Shown piece after piece: positions 25,054 through 33,902 of a stretch of DNA of 64,000 nucleotides. A program made the translations under genes and the position numbers. The notes under the pieces are model-generated. The model was not told the DNA's origin and did not search any database. It was given only the letters and a program-made list of their open reading frames with translations. Within the stretch, counting starts at the first letter, position 1. Each line of letters starts with the position of its first letter. Source of the stretch: JAAFHB01 sp963675995 (GTDB lineage: Bacteria > Bacteroidota > Bacteroidia > Bacteroidales > Prolixibacteraceae); the NCBI GenBank assembly GCA_963675995.2, contig CAXXIY010000002.1, forward strand, positions 1,798,001 to 1,862,000, written 5' to 3'.

Positions 25054-25434
25054 ATGACTAACTTCGGGACCAATGAGATTGATACGTACATCGCTGCATT
25101 TCCGCAAGAGACGCAGGTGATGCTGGAGCAACTTCGTGCAACAATCAGGGAGGCCGCTCCTCAAGCCAAAGAGGTACTCAGTTACAGGATGCCTGCTTAT
25201 AAGCTCAATGGTATGCTTCTCTACTTTGCAGGTTACAAAAACCACATCGGATTTTATCCAATGGCCTCAGGAATAGAGGCATTTAAAAATGAGTTGTCAG
25301 GTTACAAATGGGCAAAAGGATCGGTTCAATTTCCGCTTCATAAGCCCCTTCCTCTGGAACTGATCACCCGAATCGTGATTTTCAGGGTAAACGGGAATCT
25401 GCAAAGGGGAAAAATCGCAAAGAAAAATTTGTAA
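25054..25434 (+). CDS. DUF1801 domain protein (YdhG-like)
   Basis: A small cytosolic protein of 126 aa. It shows the DUF1801 fold pattern: IDTYIAAFPQETQVMLEQLR at the N-terminus, AKEVLSYRMPAYKLNG, LLYFAGYKNHIGFYP, and the C-terminal KGSVQFPLHKPLPLELI. Some relatives bind iron as a frataxin-like chaperone, but the function here is unproven. It has its own promoter. The next gene is 30 bp downstream on the same strand and may be co-transcribed. Confidence 0.85.
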   Translation: MTNFGTNEIDTYIAAFPQETQVMLEQLRATIREAAPQAKEVLSYRMPAYKLNGMLLYFAGYKNHIGFYPMASGIEAFKNELSGYKWAKGSVQFPLHKPLPLELITRIVIFRVNGNLQRGKIAKKNL

Positions 25435-25464
25435 ACATCAGTATTTTAAAATCTTATTATTCGT

Positions 25465-25770
25465 ATGAACCCACTTGACGTTTTTCAGAAGGAGGCGCCT
25501 GAAGTTGCCAAAGCATTTGATGGATTGATTGAAGCATTAAAGAATACCAATGGATTGGATCCCAAAACAAAACAGCTGATATACATTGGGATTAAGGCTT
25601 CAATGGGAGATACAACCGCTATCGGGTTTCATGTTCCAATGGCAAAAAAACTTGGTGCTACACGCGAGGAGATTCGTGATACGATCCTTATCACCTTATC
25701 AGTATGCGGATTAAAAGGGGTTGCAAGTGCACTTCCGTTGGCAATGGATATGTATGACTCGACAATATAA
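25465..25770 (+). CDS. Carboxymuconolactone decarboxylase / AhpD-fold protein lacking the CxxC pair
   Basis: An all-helical protein of 101 aa of the CMD/AhpD fold, with LDPKTKQLIYIGIKAS, then IGFHVPMAKKLGATREEI, and a C-terminal helix. The AhpD redox pair CxxC expected before the His is absent; the segment reads SMGDTTAIGFH. A peroxidase-type disulfide role is therefore unlikely. The role is otherwise unknown; related proteins include decarboxylases and non-enzymatic members. Confidence 0.85.
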   Translation: MNPLDVFQKEAPEVAKAFDGLIEALKNTNGLDPKTKQLIYIGIKASMGDTTAIGFHVPMAKKLGATREEIRDTILITLSVCGLKGVASALPLAMDMYDSTI

Positions 25771-25874
25771 ACAGTCGTTGACATTCATCTCAATAAATGG
25801 AGTCCGGAAACCACTACAAAAAAACGGGGCGGTACCGAAAAGCCAGATGAGTAGGAAAAAATAAATTTTGCATC

Positions 25875-26291
25875 ATGAAGACGAACAAAATTTTATTGGG
25901 TGGATTAGCAGGTGGGATAACCTTCTTCCTGCTTGGATGGTTAGTTTATGGAGTGTTGTTAAGTGGTTATATGAGTACTAACCTCAATCAATGTGTTGCG
26001 AAACCGATGGGAGAGATGACCTGGTGGGCCATGATTTTATCCAATCTTACCTTAGGATTATTGATATCTCTGGTATTTAGCTGGTCAAACACCCAGGGCA
26101 TTAAAGATGGCGCAAAGGTTGCTGCAATCCTTGGTTTACTGATGGCTGCTTCCTTTGATCTTAGTAGTTACTCGATGACCAATTTATTTAAAAGCATTAC
26201 TGCACTGTTCGTTGATGTGATAACCTATACCGTTCTGGTGACCATTGTCGGAGTTGTGATCGCTTTGGTAAGGGGAAAGAAGAAAGTATAA
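25875..26291 (+). CDS. Four-helix inner-membrane protein, unknown
   Basis: A protein of 138 aa with four hydrophobic helices (about 7-30, 50-68, 80-100, 110-132). The N-terminus is glycine-rich (LGGLAGGITFFLLGWLVYG) and the C-terminus is basic (RGKKKV). It resembles small DUF-type membrane proteins of Bacteroidota, but I cannot assign a function. A near-consensus -7 element lies just upstream. Confidence 0.75.
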   Translation: MKTNKILLGGLAGGITFFLLGWLVYGVLLSGYMSTNLNQCVAKPMGEMTWWAMILSNLTLGLLISLVFSWSNTQGIKDGAKVAAILGLLMAASFDLSSYSMTNLFKSITALFVDVITYTVLVTIVGVVIALVRGKKKV

Positions 26292-26316
26292 AAAATTGCA
26301 ATTTTTATCATTATTT
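26291..26316 (+). terminator. AT-rich hairpin with T-tract
   Basis: The palindrome AAAAATTGCAATTTTT (26291-26306) overlaps the stop codon and is followed by another T-run. The AT-only outer stem makes it a weak terminator. A second hairpin, TTGATAA / TTATCAA (26334-26340 and 26347-26353), sits just before the next start. Confidence 0.4.
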
Positions 26317-26368
26317 TTTGTATATTTAGGCTATTGATAAATGGTCTTATCAACAAAAAATAACCAAG

Positions 26369-27598
26369 ATGAAAAACACTAATCGATTGTTATTCGCCAT
26401 GACAGTAATATTGGTGCTGATCATGACTAAAACTGTATTGTCCCAGGAATGGTCGCAATGGCGTGGAACCAATCGCGACGGGAGAGTCACCGGTTTTGAT
26501 GTTCCGAAAACCTGGCCTGCCGAGTTGACACGGCAATGGAGTGTTAAGGTTGGGTTAGGAGATGCTTCTCCTGTTTTGTCTGGTGGAAATGTATATACTT
26601 TCACACGTGTTGGGGATGAGGAGGTCATCAAGTGTTTTGATGCAGCTACTGGAGATGAATTCTGGCAATACAAATATGCTGCTCAGGCAATTGCAGGGCC
26701 TTCCGGTTCGCAGCATCCCGGTCCCCGGAGTACTCCGGCTATAGGCGATGGGAAGATTGTTACACTGGGTGTGGGTGGAGTTCTTACCTGCCTGGATGCG
26801 GTAAAAGGCAATTTTGTGTGGAATAATGAAGATTTTGTCAAAGATTTACCTCCATTCTTCACCGGATTATCACCTTTAATCTATCATGGGATGTGTTTTG
26901 TGCACATGGGCGGAAAAGAGAAGGGCGAGATCATCGCTTTTGATTTGAAAACAGGTCGGAAAAAATGGGGATATCCCGGCGACGCTCCTTCCTACTCCTC
27001 ATTTTCTCTGATGGCGATAAAGGGGAAGAGACAAATAGTAGGTCTGACGGCAAAGAATCTCGTGGGAATCGATCCTGAAGAGGGAAAACTGCTATGGCAA
27101 ATTGCAGCGCCAACCGAGAATCGTTATTACAATGCAGCCAGCCCCGTTATTGATGGCCAGACCGTAATCATCACAGGGCAAGGTCAGGGGACAAAAGCAT
27201 TCAGGGTACAGAAAAAGGGAGACCAATTTGTTACACAGGAGATTTGGAAAAATGGGGAACTCGGAACAAAATGGAATACTCCTGTTTTAAAAAATGGTTT
27301 TCTGTACGGACTTTCTGATGGACGTAAACTTTTTTGCATGAACGCATCAACTGGTCAGACAGCCTGGATAGATACCAAATTACACAACGATTTCGGGACC
27401 ATTGTTGATGTTGGCTCATTGATTGTTGCTTTGCCTCAAACCTCCAACCTTGTGGTTTTTAAACCTGATGAGAAAGCATATAATGAAGTTGCCGTTCAGA
27501 AAGTGGCCGATACATCTACTTATACTTATCCTGCCATGGCTAGTAACCGGCTGTTTATTAAAGATAAAGAGTCGTTAATAATGATACTTGTAAAATAA
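26369..27598 (+). CDS. Secreted PQQ-like beta-propeller repeat protein
   Basis: A protein of 409 aa with an N-terminal signal peptide (LLFAMTVILVLIMTKTVLSQ, cleavage likely before EWSQW). Blades of a quinoprotein-type propeller follow, recognisable by repeated segments such as YTFTRVGDEEVIKCFDAATG, GVLTCLDAVKGNFVW, AFDLKTGRKKWGY and CMNASTGQTAWI. The opening WSQWRGTNRDG is typical of secreted PQQ-repeat proteins found in Bacteroidota and Planctomycetes. There is no haem-binding CxxCH and no dehydrogenase catalytic pair that I can see. A scaffold or outer-membrane assembly (BamB-like) role is possible. Confidence 0.88.
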   Translation: MKNTNRLLFAMTVILVLIMTKTVLSQEWSQWRGTNRDGRVTGFDVPKTWPAELTRQWSVKVGLGDASPVLSGGNVYTFTRVGDEEVIKCFDAATGDEFWQYKYAAQAIAGPSGSQHPGPRSTPAIGDGKIVTLGVGGVLTCLDAVKGNFVWNNEDFVKDLPPFFTGLSPLIYHGMCFVHMGGKEKGEIIAFDLKTGRKKWGYPGDAPSYSSFSLMAIKGKRQIVGLTAKNLVGIDPEEGKLLWQIAAPTENRYYNAASPVIDGQTVIITGQGQGTKAFRVQKKGDQFVTQEIWKNGELGTKWNTPVLKNGFLYGLSDGRKLFCMNASTGQTAWIDTKLHNDFGTIVDVGSLIVALPQTSNLVVFKPDEKAYNEVAVQKVADTSTYTYPAMASNRLFIKDKESLIMILVK

Positions 27599-27617
27599 TC
27601 AAATTTTGAAAATTTCT

Positions 27618-27780
27618 GTATGTAGCCCTTAAAAGAGGGTATCTAAAACTTCGAAAATTGCTCTTTTTCTCTCGGTGAAACTTTGTGCCTGCTTAGTGTG
27701 ACCAGGTGAAACCGCTAATTACACTGAGATTCACAGTGAAATTACTGAGCAAACAGAGTTTTTAGATATGCCTTTTGAAT
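27618..27780. repeat. Degenerate intergenic repeat, copy 1
   Basis: This spacer (27599-27955 has no gene) carries phrases such as GGTGAAACTTTGTGCC, TTAGTGTG and ACACTGAGATTCACAGTG. It is bounded by inverted arms TATCTAAAACT (27640-27650) and AGTTTTTAGATA. A related spacer is at 41124-41282. Such ACTGAG/TTAGTG-rich repeats recur between genes in many bacteria. Confidence 0.4.
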
Positions 27781-27955
27781 CAGAACACCGGGAACTGCAG
27801 TAGGTTATTTCCGTCTGTTCCCCTCCTTGGATGTTTGCTCTTTATTCAGAACTTTTCGTCGAATAATAGTGGAAGCTTTTTTTTAAATCTTATTCTTTTA
27901 ATGGTAACCTCCGAAGAAAATCATTACTCACAATCCAAAACCTCCAAAATTGTCG

Positions 27956-28765
27956 TCAGTTCTTCGCCCTTTTGGGGGTTAAGAACCATACCGAAACTAT
28001 CCCAATTGCCAAAAGAAGAAAGTGAATTCCATAGTTTTTTAAAAGACCCGGCTGCATAAAGGATAGTCCAATTAGATCTTTGTAAAAGTAAACGGAAAGA
28101 AAGACAAGTCCGTTGTGAATTGCATGACCGGAAATACAGGCAAGAACAGATCCTGTTTGTATCCTGATCCATCCAAGGATAAGTCCAAGCGCAAAGGCTG
28201 ATGCAAATTGCCAGGGATTAAGGTGAAACAAGGCAAACAGCAAAGCAGAGAGGAGGATGGCAAAAACAGGATGGTAAATTCGTGAAAATCCTGACATGAT
28301 AATTCCCCTGAAAATTAACTCTTCAACGATAGGGGCAATGATCACAACGCGGAGAACTCCGCCCCAGACTCCAAGGTCGGAATCGAAGAGTCGGGCGAAC
28401 AGCTCCATAAACCAACCGGGTGGAGGAAGGATTTTTTCGAAATGGATATTTATCTCATTCAGAAAATATTGCAATCCGGCAAAAGTGATGATCATTGAGG
28501 GGAGGATCAACCAATTGAATCTTTTAAAAGAAAACACCTCATTGAAGGATAAACCCGAAAAGAAGTAGCCAAGATAAAGGATAAACAGAGTGGAGCCCAG
28601 GAAAACAGGGACCTTTATCCAGGGTTGGTATAACCAGTCTGTTCCATGATTATAATCGTAAATGGCGAGGGGAAAATCGACAGCTGTCTGAATGAAAATA
28701 TAAATCACAATCAAATTGACCGCCTGCCAGAAGGTTGGGTAATATTTGGATATTTGATCTTTCAA
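27956..28765 (-). CDS. CPBP family intramembrane metalloprotease
   Basis: A protein of 269 aa with about seven hydrophobic helices. All three CPBP motifs are intact: EExxxR in IVEELIFRGI, FxxxH in FALFHLNPW, and HxxxN in HAIHNGL. This is the common stand-alone housekeeping form, longer than the two members near the peptide locus. The substrate is unknown. It stands divergent from the ribosomal protein operon. Confidence 0.9.
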   Translation of the reverse strand: MKDQISKYYPTFWQAVNLIVIYIFIQTAVDFPLAIYDYNHGTDWLYQPWIKVPVFLGSTLFILYLGYFFSGLSFNEVFSFKRFNWLILPSMIITFAGLQYFLNEINIHFEKILPPPGWFMELFARLFDSDLGVWGGVLRVVIIAPIVEELIFRGIIMSGFSRIYHPVFAILLSALLFALFHLNPWQFASAFALGLILGWIRIQTGSVLACISGHAIHNGLVFLSVYFYKDLIGLSFMQPGLLKNYGIHFLLLAIGIVSVWFLTPKRAKN

Positions 28766-29084
28766 AATAGTTCGTTTAATTCGTTATCAAAATTAGTATA
28801 AGCGTTGAATCTATGGACAAAATGAGACAAAACTTTTGGATATGGAATTAAATTTTGACTGTTTACCTGCCTTGATTTACGCTTTACAGACAACTATCCG
28901 GTTTTATAAACATAACAGTGGCCAAAAATGTTACGCATATTCTTAAAAATCTTTGAATTATTTCGGTTAAAACCTGGTTTTTCTTAGTTTTAAACGGTTT
29001 GAAAAATTCTATCTATCTGATTACCTGTTTGTATTGATATTTTATCAACAAATGGAGAAACTAAGCATAAAAAAGAGGTCAAGT

Positions 29085-29117
29085 GTTTGATTATTTAAAC
29101 AAAAAGGTTTTACTTTG
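29085..29117 (+). promoter_or_regulatory. Probable promoter of the rpmB-rpmG operon
   Basis: TTTG (29085-29088) and a near-consensus -7 element TTACTTTG (29110-29117), about 45 bp before the L28 start. The region 28766-29084 is AT-rich with no gene seen. Confidence 0.4.
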
Positions 29118-29162
29118 CACACTGTTTGAAAATCGTAGGAAGAAAGCTAAAAATTACTCAAA

Positions 29163-29408
29163 ATGTCGAGAGTTTGTCAAATAACAGGTAAGAAGGTGAT
29201 GTCTGGGAGCAATGTCTCTCACTCAAAACGGAGAACCAATAGGAAATTTATGGTGAATATTTTCACCAAACGGTTTTATCTTCCCGAAGAGGATCGTTGG
29301 ATAAAACTGAATGTTACAGCCGCAGGGTTGAGAACAATTAATAAAAACGGTTTGGCAGCTACCTTGAAAACAGCTAAAGCCAAAGGTTATTTAGAAAACA
29401 ATTTATAA
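29163..29408 (+). CDS. rpmB: 50S ribosomal protein L28
   Basis: A large-subunit ribosomal protein of 81 aa with the usual MSRVCQITGKKVMSGSNVSH opening, SKRRTNRKF, and the LKTAKAKG end. It is the first gene of a rpmB-rpmG-DUF4295-(ftsY) cluster that is characteristic of Bacteroidota. rpmG follows after 11 bp. Confidence 0.97.
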   Translation: MSRVCQITGKKVMSGSNVSHSKRRTNRKFMVNIFTKRFYLPEEDRWIKLNVTAAGLRTINKNGLAATLKTAKAKGYLENNL

Positions 29409-29419
29409 GTTACTGAGCA

Positions 29420-29602
29420 ATGGCAAAAAAGGGTAACAGAGTACAGGTCATTTTGGAGTGTACAGAACACAAGGCTAGCGGGCAACCCGGAACTTCCCGT
29501 TATGTGACCAAAAAGAACCGGAAGAATACACCGGAACGCCTGGAACTGAAAAAATTCAATCCAATTCTTAAACGTATTACCGTACACCGGGAAATTAAAT
29601 AA
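29420..29602 (+). CDS. rpmG: 50S ribosomal protein L33
   Basis: A large-subunit ribosomal protein of 60 aa. It begins MAKKGNRVQVILECTEHK, followed by SRYVTKKNRKNTPERLELKK as in the family. Only one Cys is present, so it is a zinc-free form. The DUF4295 gene lies 8 bp downstream. Confidence 0.97.
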   Translation: MAKKGNRVQVILECTEHKASGQPGTSRYVTKKNRKNTPERLELKKFNPILKRITVHREIK

Positions 29603-29610
29603 TTTGAGTT

Positions 29611-29769
29611 ATGGCAGTAAAGAAAGTAGTTGCATCACTTCAGAAAGGGGCCGGTAAAACCTATTCCAAAGTTATCAGAATGGTTAAGTCTGAAAAAACC
29701 GGAGCATACAAGTTCGTAGAGGAAATTATTCCTAACGAAGCAGTAACTGATTATTTTAAAAATAAATAA
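29611..29769 (+). CDS. DUF4295 small basic protein
   Basis: A product of 52 aa beginning MAVKKVVASLQKGAGKTY and ending TDYFKNK. This short basic protein occurs directly after rpmG in Bacteroidota and is thought to be linked to the ribosome, though its role is not established. It is co-transcribed with rpmB-rpmG (8-bp gap) and followed by a terminator. Confidence 0.9.
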   Translation: MAVKKVVASLQKGAGKTYSKVIRMVKSEKTGAYKFVEEIIPNEAVTDYFKNK

Positions 29770-29789
29770 TCTACAGCCTATGTAGAAGA

Positions 29790-29826
29790 AGAGCTTTCGT
29801 CGTTAAAGATGGAAGCTCTTTTTTTA
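29790..29826 (+). terminator. Terminator after the L28-L33-DUF4295 operon
   Basis: Stem AGAGCTTTC / GGAAGCTCT (29790-29798 and 29811-29819) with one G-T pair and a 12-nt loop, followed by a T-run. Confidence 0.85.
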
Positions 29827-29893
29827 TTGTGAACTGTTTCAATCAAAAGTTATCCGAAATTGCAAAATCTGCTTCGGTGTAAATCAGTGAGTT

Positions 29894-30841
29894 ATGGGAA
29901 TTTTCAGTTTTACAAAATCCAAAAAGGAGAGTCTTGACAAGGGTCTTGAAAAAACCAAGGAGGGGGTATTTAAAAAACTCTCCAGGGCAATTATCGGGAA
30001 GACCACTGTTGATGATGAAGTGCTTGATAATCTGGAGGAGATCCTTATCTCCTCTGATGTGGGTGTGAAAACAACATTGAAGATCATCGAACGAATTGAG
30101 AAGCGGGTTGCTACCGATAAATATATGGGGACTTCGGAATTGAACCGCATATTAAAGGAAGAAATTGCTGCTTTACTTGAGGAGAACAATTCGACAGATG
30201 TCTCCGATTTTGACCTGCCAAAAACAGGACAACCCTATGTAATTATGGTTGTGGGGGTCAATGGAGTAGGCAAAACTACGACAATCGGGAAACTGGCTCA
30301 TCAATTTAAGGGGGCCGGGAAAAAGGTTGTTTTGGGAGCTGCAGATACTTTCAGAGCTGCAGCAATCGAGCAGCTCCAGATTTGGGCCGATAGGGTAGGG
30401 GTTCATTTGGTTCGTCAAAGTATGGGATCAGATCCTGCTTCAGTTGCTTATGACACTTTGCAGTCTGCAAAGTCGATGGGCGCCGACGTCGTCATCATTG
30501 ACACTGCCGGTCGTTTGCATAATAAAATCAACCTGATGAACGAGCTATCCAAAATCAAGAAGGTGATGCAAAAAGTATATCCAACGGCGCCGGATGAAGT
30601 TTTGCTGGTTCTTGACGGGTCAACAGGTCAGAATGCATTCGAACAGGCAAAGCAATTTACACTCGCTACTGAGGTGTCTGCTATGGCTTTGACCAAACTC
30701 GACGGAACAGCAAAAGGGGGAGTGGTGATTGGAATTTCCGATCAGTTTAAAATTCCTGTCAAATATATCGGAGTTGGTGAAGGTCTTGAAGATCTGCAGA
30801 TCTTTCACCGTAACGAGTTTGTCGATTCATTATTTAGTTAA
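29894..30841 (+). CDS. ftsY: Signal recognition particle receptor FtsY
   Basis: The SRP receptor GTPase, which docks ribosome-SRP complexes at the membrane. It has 315 aa, the short form with only a small N-terminal lead before the NG domain. GTPase motifs: G1 GVNGVGKTTTIGKL, DTFRAAA, the G3 region DTAGR, TKLDGTAKGG, and the closing GVGEGLEDLQ. Confidence 0.97.
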   Translation: MGIFSFTKSKKESLDKGLEKTKEGVFKKLSRAIIGKTTVDDEVLDNLEEILISSDVGVKTTLKIIERIEKRVATDKYMGTSELNRILKEEIAALLEENNSTDVSDFDLPKTGQPYVIMVVGVNGVGKTTTIGKLAHQFKGAGKKVVLGAADTFRAAAIEQLQIWADRVGVHLVRQSMGSDPASVAYDTLQSAKSMGADVVIIDTAGRLHNKINLMNELSKIKKVMQKVYPTAPDEVLLVLDGSTGQNAFEQAKQFTLATEVSAMALTKLDGTAKGGVVIGISDQFKIPVKYIGVGEGLEDLQIFHRNEFVDSLFS

Positions 30842-30866
30842 AAATTTGTGCTTCAAGCCTATTCTC

Positions 30867-30895
30867 AGGATGCCGTAGCGCATCCTTTTTTTTTT
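30867..30895 (+). terminator. Terminator of ftsY
   Basis: Stem AGGATGC / GCATCCT (30867-30873 and 30880-30886), 6-nt loop, then nine or more T residues. Confidence 0.88.
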
Positions 30896-30922
30896 ATGGA
30901 ATGGTTTATTATTGAGTAGTAT

Positions 30923-32215
30923 ATGAAGAAGAAAATCAATGTAATTTCGCTGGGATGTTCAAAAAATCTGGTTGATTCAGAGCTTTTTTTAGCCCAGATG
31001 GCGGCTAACGGTTATACGGTATCACACAACTCGGATGATTCAAAGGCTCGTATTGTAGCGATCAACACCTGTGGATTTATTGGAGATGCCAAAGAAGAAT
31101 CGGTAAATACCATTCTTGAATATGCGGAAGCCAAAAAAAGTGGATTGATTGATAAAATATATGTATTTGGCTGTCTATCTGAAAGATATAAGGATGATTT
31201 AAAGGCTGAAATTCCTGAAGTGGATGGAATCTATGGCAAATTTCAAATCAAAAAAATGGTGGAGGATCTCAATGCCGATTATAAAATGTCCCTTTCGCAG
31301 CAGCGTTATCTCACCACGCCCTCCCATTACGCTTATCTGAAGATTTCCGAAGGATGTAACAGAACATGTTCCTATTGTGCAATCCCTAAAATGACAGGCA
31401 AACATAAGTCTGTATCAATAGACAACCTTGTTTCTGAAGCCAGAGGCCTGGCAGCTAAAGGGGTGAAAGAGTTGCTGATCATAGCCCAGGATCTCTCGGA
31501 TTATGGTATCGATCTTTACAAAGAACCTAAACTGGCTCAGCTGATTGAGGAGTTATCTGCTATCAATGGGATTGAGTGGATAAAGCTTCACTATGCCTAT
31601 CCGGTAAATTTTCAGTATGATATTCTCCCGGTGATGCACCAGAAACAAAATGTAGCCAGCTACCTCGATATTGCGCTCCAACATTGCAGCGATAATATGC
31701 TTACGCTGATGCGCCGGAATATCACCAAAGAGGGGACAATAAAACTGATCAAAAGGTTAAGGGATGAAGTGCCTGGTATTCATCTACGGACAACCATGTT
31801 GGTGGGCCATCCGGGTGAAACAGAGGCCGATTTTGAGGAGCTAAAGGAATTTGTACAGGAGATGCGATTTGAGCGTCTTGGTGTTTTTACCTATTCTCAC
31901 GAAGAGGGTACCATTGCTGGTCAGTTGTACGCAGACGATGTACCGGCGGAGGTGAAACAGGCCAGAGCTGATGAACTGATGGCTATTCAGCAGGAGATTG
32001 CTGCCGGGATAGGTGCTGCTAAAATTGGACAAACTCTCAAAGTTGTGATCGACCGTCTGGAAGGGGAATATTTCATCGGACGAACCGAATTTGACTCCCC
32101 TGAGGTGGATGGTGAAGTTTTGATTGCTGCAGATCACAAGTTAAATATTGGGAATTATTATCAGGTTAAAATAACCGGTTCGGATGATTTTGATTTGTAC
32201 GGTGAAGTGAATTAA
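30923..32215 (+). CDS. rimO: Ribosomal protein S12 methylthiotransferase RimO
   Basis: A radical-SAM methylthiotransferase of 430 aa that modifies an aspartate of ribosomal protein S12. The N-terminal UPF0004 domain carries cluster cysteines (LGCSKNLVDSE, NTCGFIGDAKEES, FGCLSERY). The radical SAM core has CNRTCSYCAIP, and a C-terminal TRAM-like domain is present. Length and motif spacing fit RimO better than MiaB. Confidence 0.95.
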   Translation: MKKKINVISLGCSKNLVDSELFLAQMAANGYTVSHNSDDSKARIVAINTCGFIGDAKEESVNTILEYAEAKKSGLIDKIYVFGCLSERYKDDLKAEIPEVDGIYGKFQIKKMVEDLNADYKMSLSQQRYLTTPSHYAYLKISEGCNRTCSYCAIPKMTGKHKSVSIDNLVSEARGLAAKGVKELLIIAQDLSDYGIDLYKEPKLAQLIEELSAINGIEWIKLHYAYPVNFQYDILPVMHQKQNVASYLDIALQHCSDNMLTLMRRNITKEGTIKLIKRLRDEVPGIHLRTTMLVGHPGETEADFEELKEFVQEMRFERLGVFTYSHEEGTIAGQLYADDVPAEVKQARADELMAIQQEIAAGIGAAKIGQTLKVVIDRLEGEYFIGRTEFDSPEVDGEVLIAADHKLNIGNYYQVKITGSDDFDLYGEVN

Positions 32216-32471
32216 ATGTGGCAATCTTGTAATTCGACAACTCGATAATTAAAAGATAATCCGGAATTCAATCCATAAACCTGTATTTTTGGAAATAAGA
32301 AAACTGATCATTACTCTCCTTGCTGATTTTCAGGGGATAACTTAGAATATCCGGTTTGAGGGGATCTTGTACGCAATTGTTGAATAGTAAAGTTTCCCGT
32401 TTTGAATATCAATACAGATAAATGTCAGAAGACAATTTGATTTTGCTTTAACAAATTGCCAACTTGTCCTT

Positions 32472-33671
32472 TCAACTTGTCCTTCCGGGATAGACGGTCA
32501 GCGCTACTTTCAGACATTGAACTGCATGTTTCAGATCATCGACATTGAGTACATATGCCACCCTCACTTCATTTTTACAGATCCCCTTGGTCGAGTAAAA
32601 TCCCGAGGCAGGAGCCATCATTACCGTCTCATTCTCATATTCAAACTCTTCGAGCATCCACTGGCAGAATTTATCACTGTCGTCAATCGGTAGCCTGACG
32701 ATGGAATAAAAAGCGCCCATAGGCATAGGGGAGTAGACTCCCGGAATATCATTCAATGCATTGATAAAATAGTTTCTCCGGTTGAGATACTCATTATAGA
32801 CCTCTTCCATATATTCGGGTGGTGAATCGACCGCCGATTCCGCAACCACCTGGCCCAACATAGGTGGACATAAGCGGGCCATGGCCAGTTTGAGGATCGA
32901 TTTGATAATGATTTTATTCTTTGAAACCAACGATCCAATCCTGATTCCGCAGGCGCTGAATCGTTTGGATACCGAATCAATCATGATCACATTTTCGTTA
33001 ATCCCCTCAAGTTCAAGCACTGAATGGTGACTTTTGCCATCGTAAACAAATTCGCTGTAAACCTCGTCGGAAATAAGGTAAAGATCATATTTGATGATCA
33101 GATCTCTTAGCTTCTCAAGCTCCTCTTTTGTATAGACATACCCGGTCGGATTATTTGGATTGCAAATGAAGATCCCCTTGGTTCTTGGGTTGATGAGCGC
33201 TTCAAACTCTTCGATTGGGGGAAGTTTAAAACCGTTTTCGATAGACGAAGTGATCGGGCGGATCACCACATCAGTTGCGATTGCGAATGAGAGATAATTG
33301 GCATAGAAGGGTTCAGGAATAATCAGCTCATCTCCGGGATTAAAGCAGACCATAAAGGCAAACGAAATAGCCTCTGAACCACCAGTGGTAATCAGAATCT
33401 CGTCGGGATTGACCTCCAGATTCCGGTCTCTGTAGTACTGCGCTAACTTTTTACGGTATGAATCGTTGCCTGATGAATGACCATATGGGATCAGTTCAAA
33501 ATCAAAATTTCTGATTCTTTCAATGGCATGAGGTGGAGTTTTGATATCGGGCTGACCGATATTCAGGTGATAAACCTTCCTTCCCAATGATTTAGCTTTT
33601 TCGGAATAAGGGACTAATTTACGGATTGCTGATTCGGGTAAAAATTCACCTCTGTTAGAAATTTTTGGCAT
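32472..33671 (-). CDS. Class I/II aminotransferase (aspartate aminotransferase-like)
   Basis: A PLP-dependent aminotransferase of 399 aa from ATG 33671 (MPKISNRGEFLPESAIRKL). Motifs: LNIGQPDIKTPP near the N-terminus, GGSEAISFA, CNPNNPTGYVYT, SDEVYSEFVYDG, the PLP lysine in DSVSKRFSACGIR, and the substrate arginine in EVRVAY. A longer frame reaches 33722, but it would run through the promoter element at 33698-33705, which supports the shorter start. The exact amino-acid substrate is uncertain. Confidence 0.9.
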   Translation of the reverse strand: MPKISNRGEFLPESAIRKLVPYSEKAKSLGRKVYHLNIGQPDIKTPPHAIERIRNFDFELIPYGHSSGNDSYRKKLAQYYRDRNLEVNPDEILITTGGSEAISFAFMVCFNPGDELIIPEPFYANYLSFAIATDVVIRPITSSIENGFKLPPIEEFEALINPRTKGIFICNPNNPTGYVYTKEELEKLRDLIIKYDLYLISDEVYSEFVYDGKSHHSVLELEGINENVIMIDSVSKRFSACGIRIGSLVSKNKIIIKSILKLAMARLCPPMLGQVVAESAVDSPPEYMEEVYNEYLNRRNYFINALNDIPGVYSPMPMGAFYSIVRLPIDDSDKFCQWMLEEFEYENETVMMAPASGFYSTKGICKNEVRVAYVLNVDDLKHAVQCLKVALTVYPGRTS

Positions 33672-33697
33672 TCTTTTAATTCTTTTTTGACAGGAGG

Positions 33698-33705
33698 CAA
33701 AGATA
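33698..33705 (-). promoter_or_regulatory. -7 element of the aminotransferase gene
   Basis: The minus strand reads TATCTTTG, a full TAnnTTTG match, 26 bp before the chosen ATG. No clear -33 TTG at ideal spacing. Confidence 0.45.
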
Positions 33706-33874
33706 CAATTATAATAAATCACTTTTTTATTGCTTTTGCTTTCTTTTCTTCAAGATTTAATATTGAAAAAGCAAAATTATAATCAAATAACCATCGTTTG
33801 GTTTCATTTGGATAATGTGCTAAAAGTGGTTGAATATATGGACCTTAGTCATACTTTTAATGGTAAGTTTTAGC

Positions 33875-33882
33875 TACTTTTG
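33875..33882 (+). promoter_or_regulatory. -7 element of the alanine dehydrogenase gene
   Basis: TACTTTTG, an exact TAnnTTTG match, 20 bp before the ATG at 33903. No convincing -33 element is seen. Confidence 0.45.
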
Positions 33883-33902
33883 GAGCAATAAATTTTTTAG
33901 TT

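Noticed and set aside
33672..33722. Longer N-terminus of the aminotransferase
   Set aside because: It would contain the promoter element at 33698-33705 and adds residues not typical of the family.
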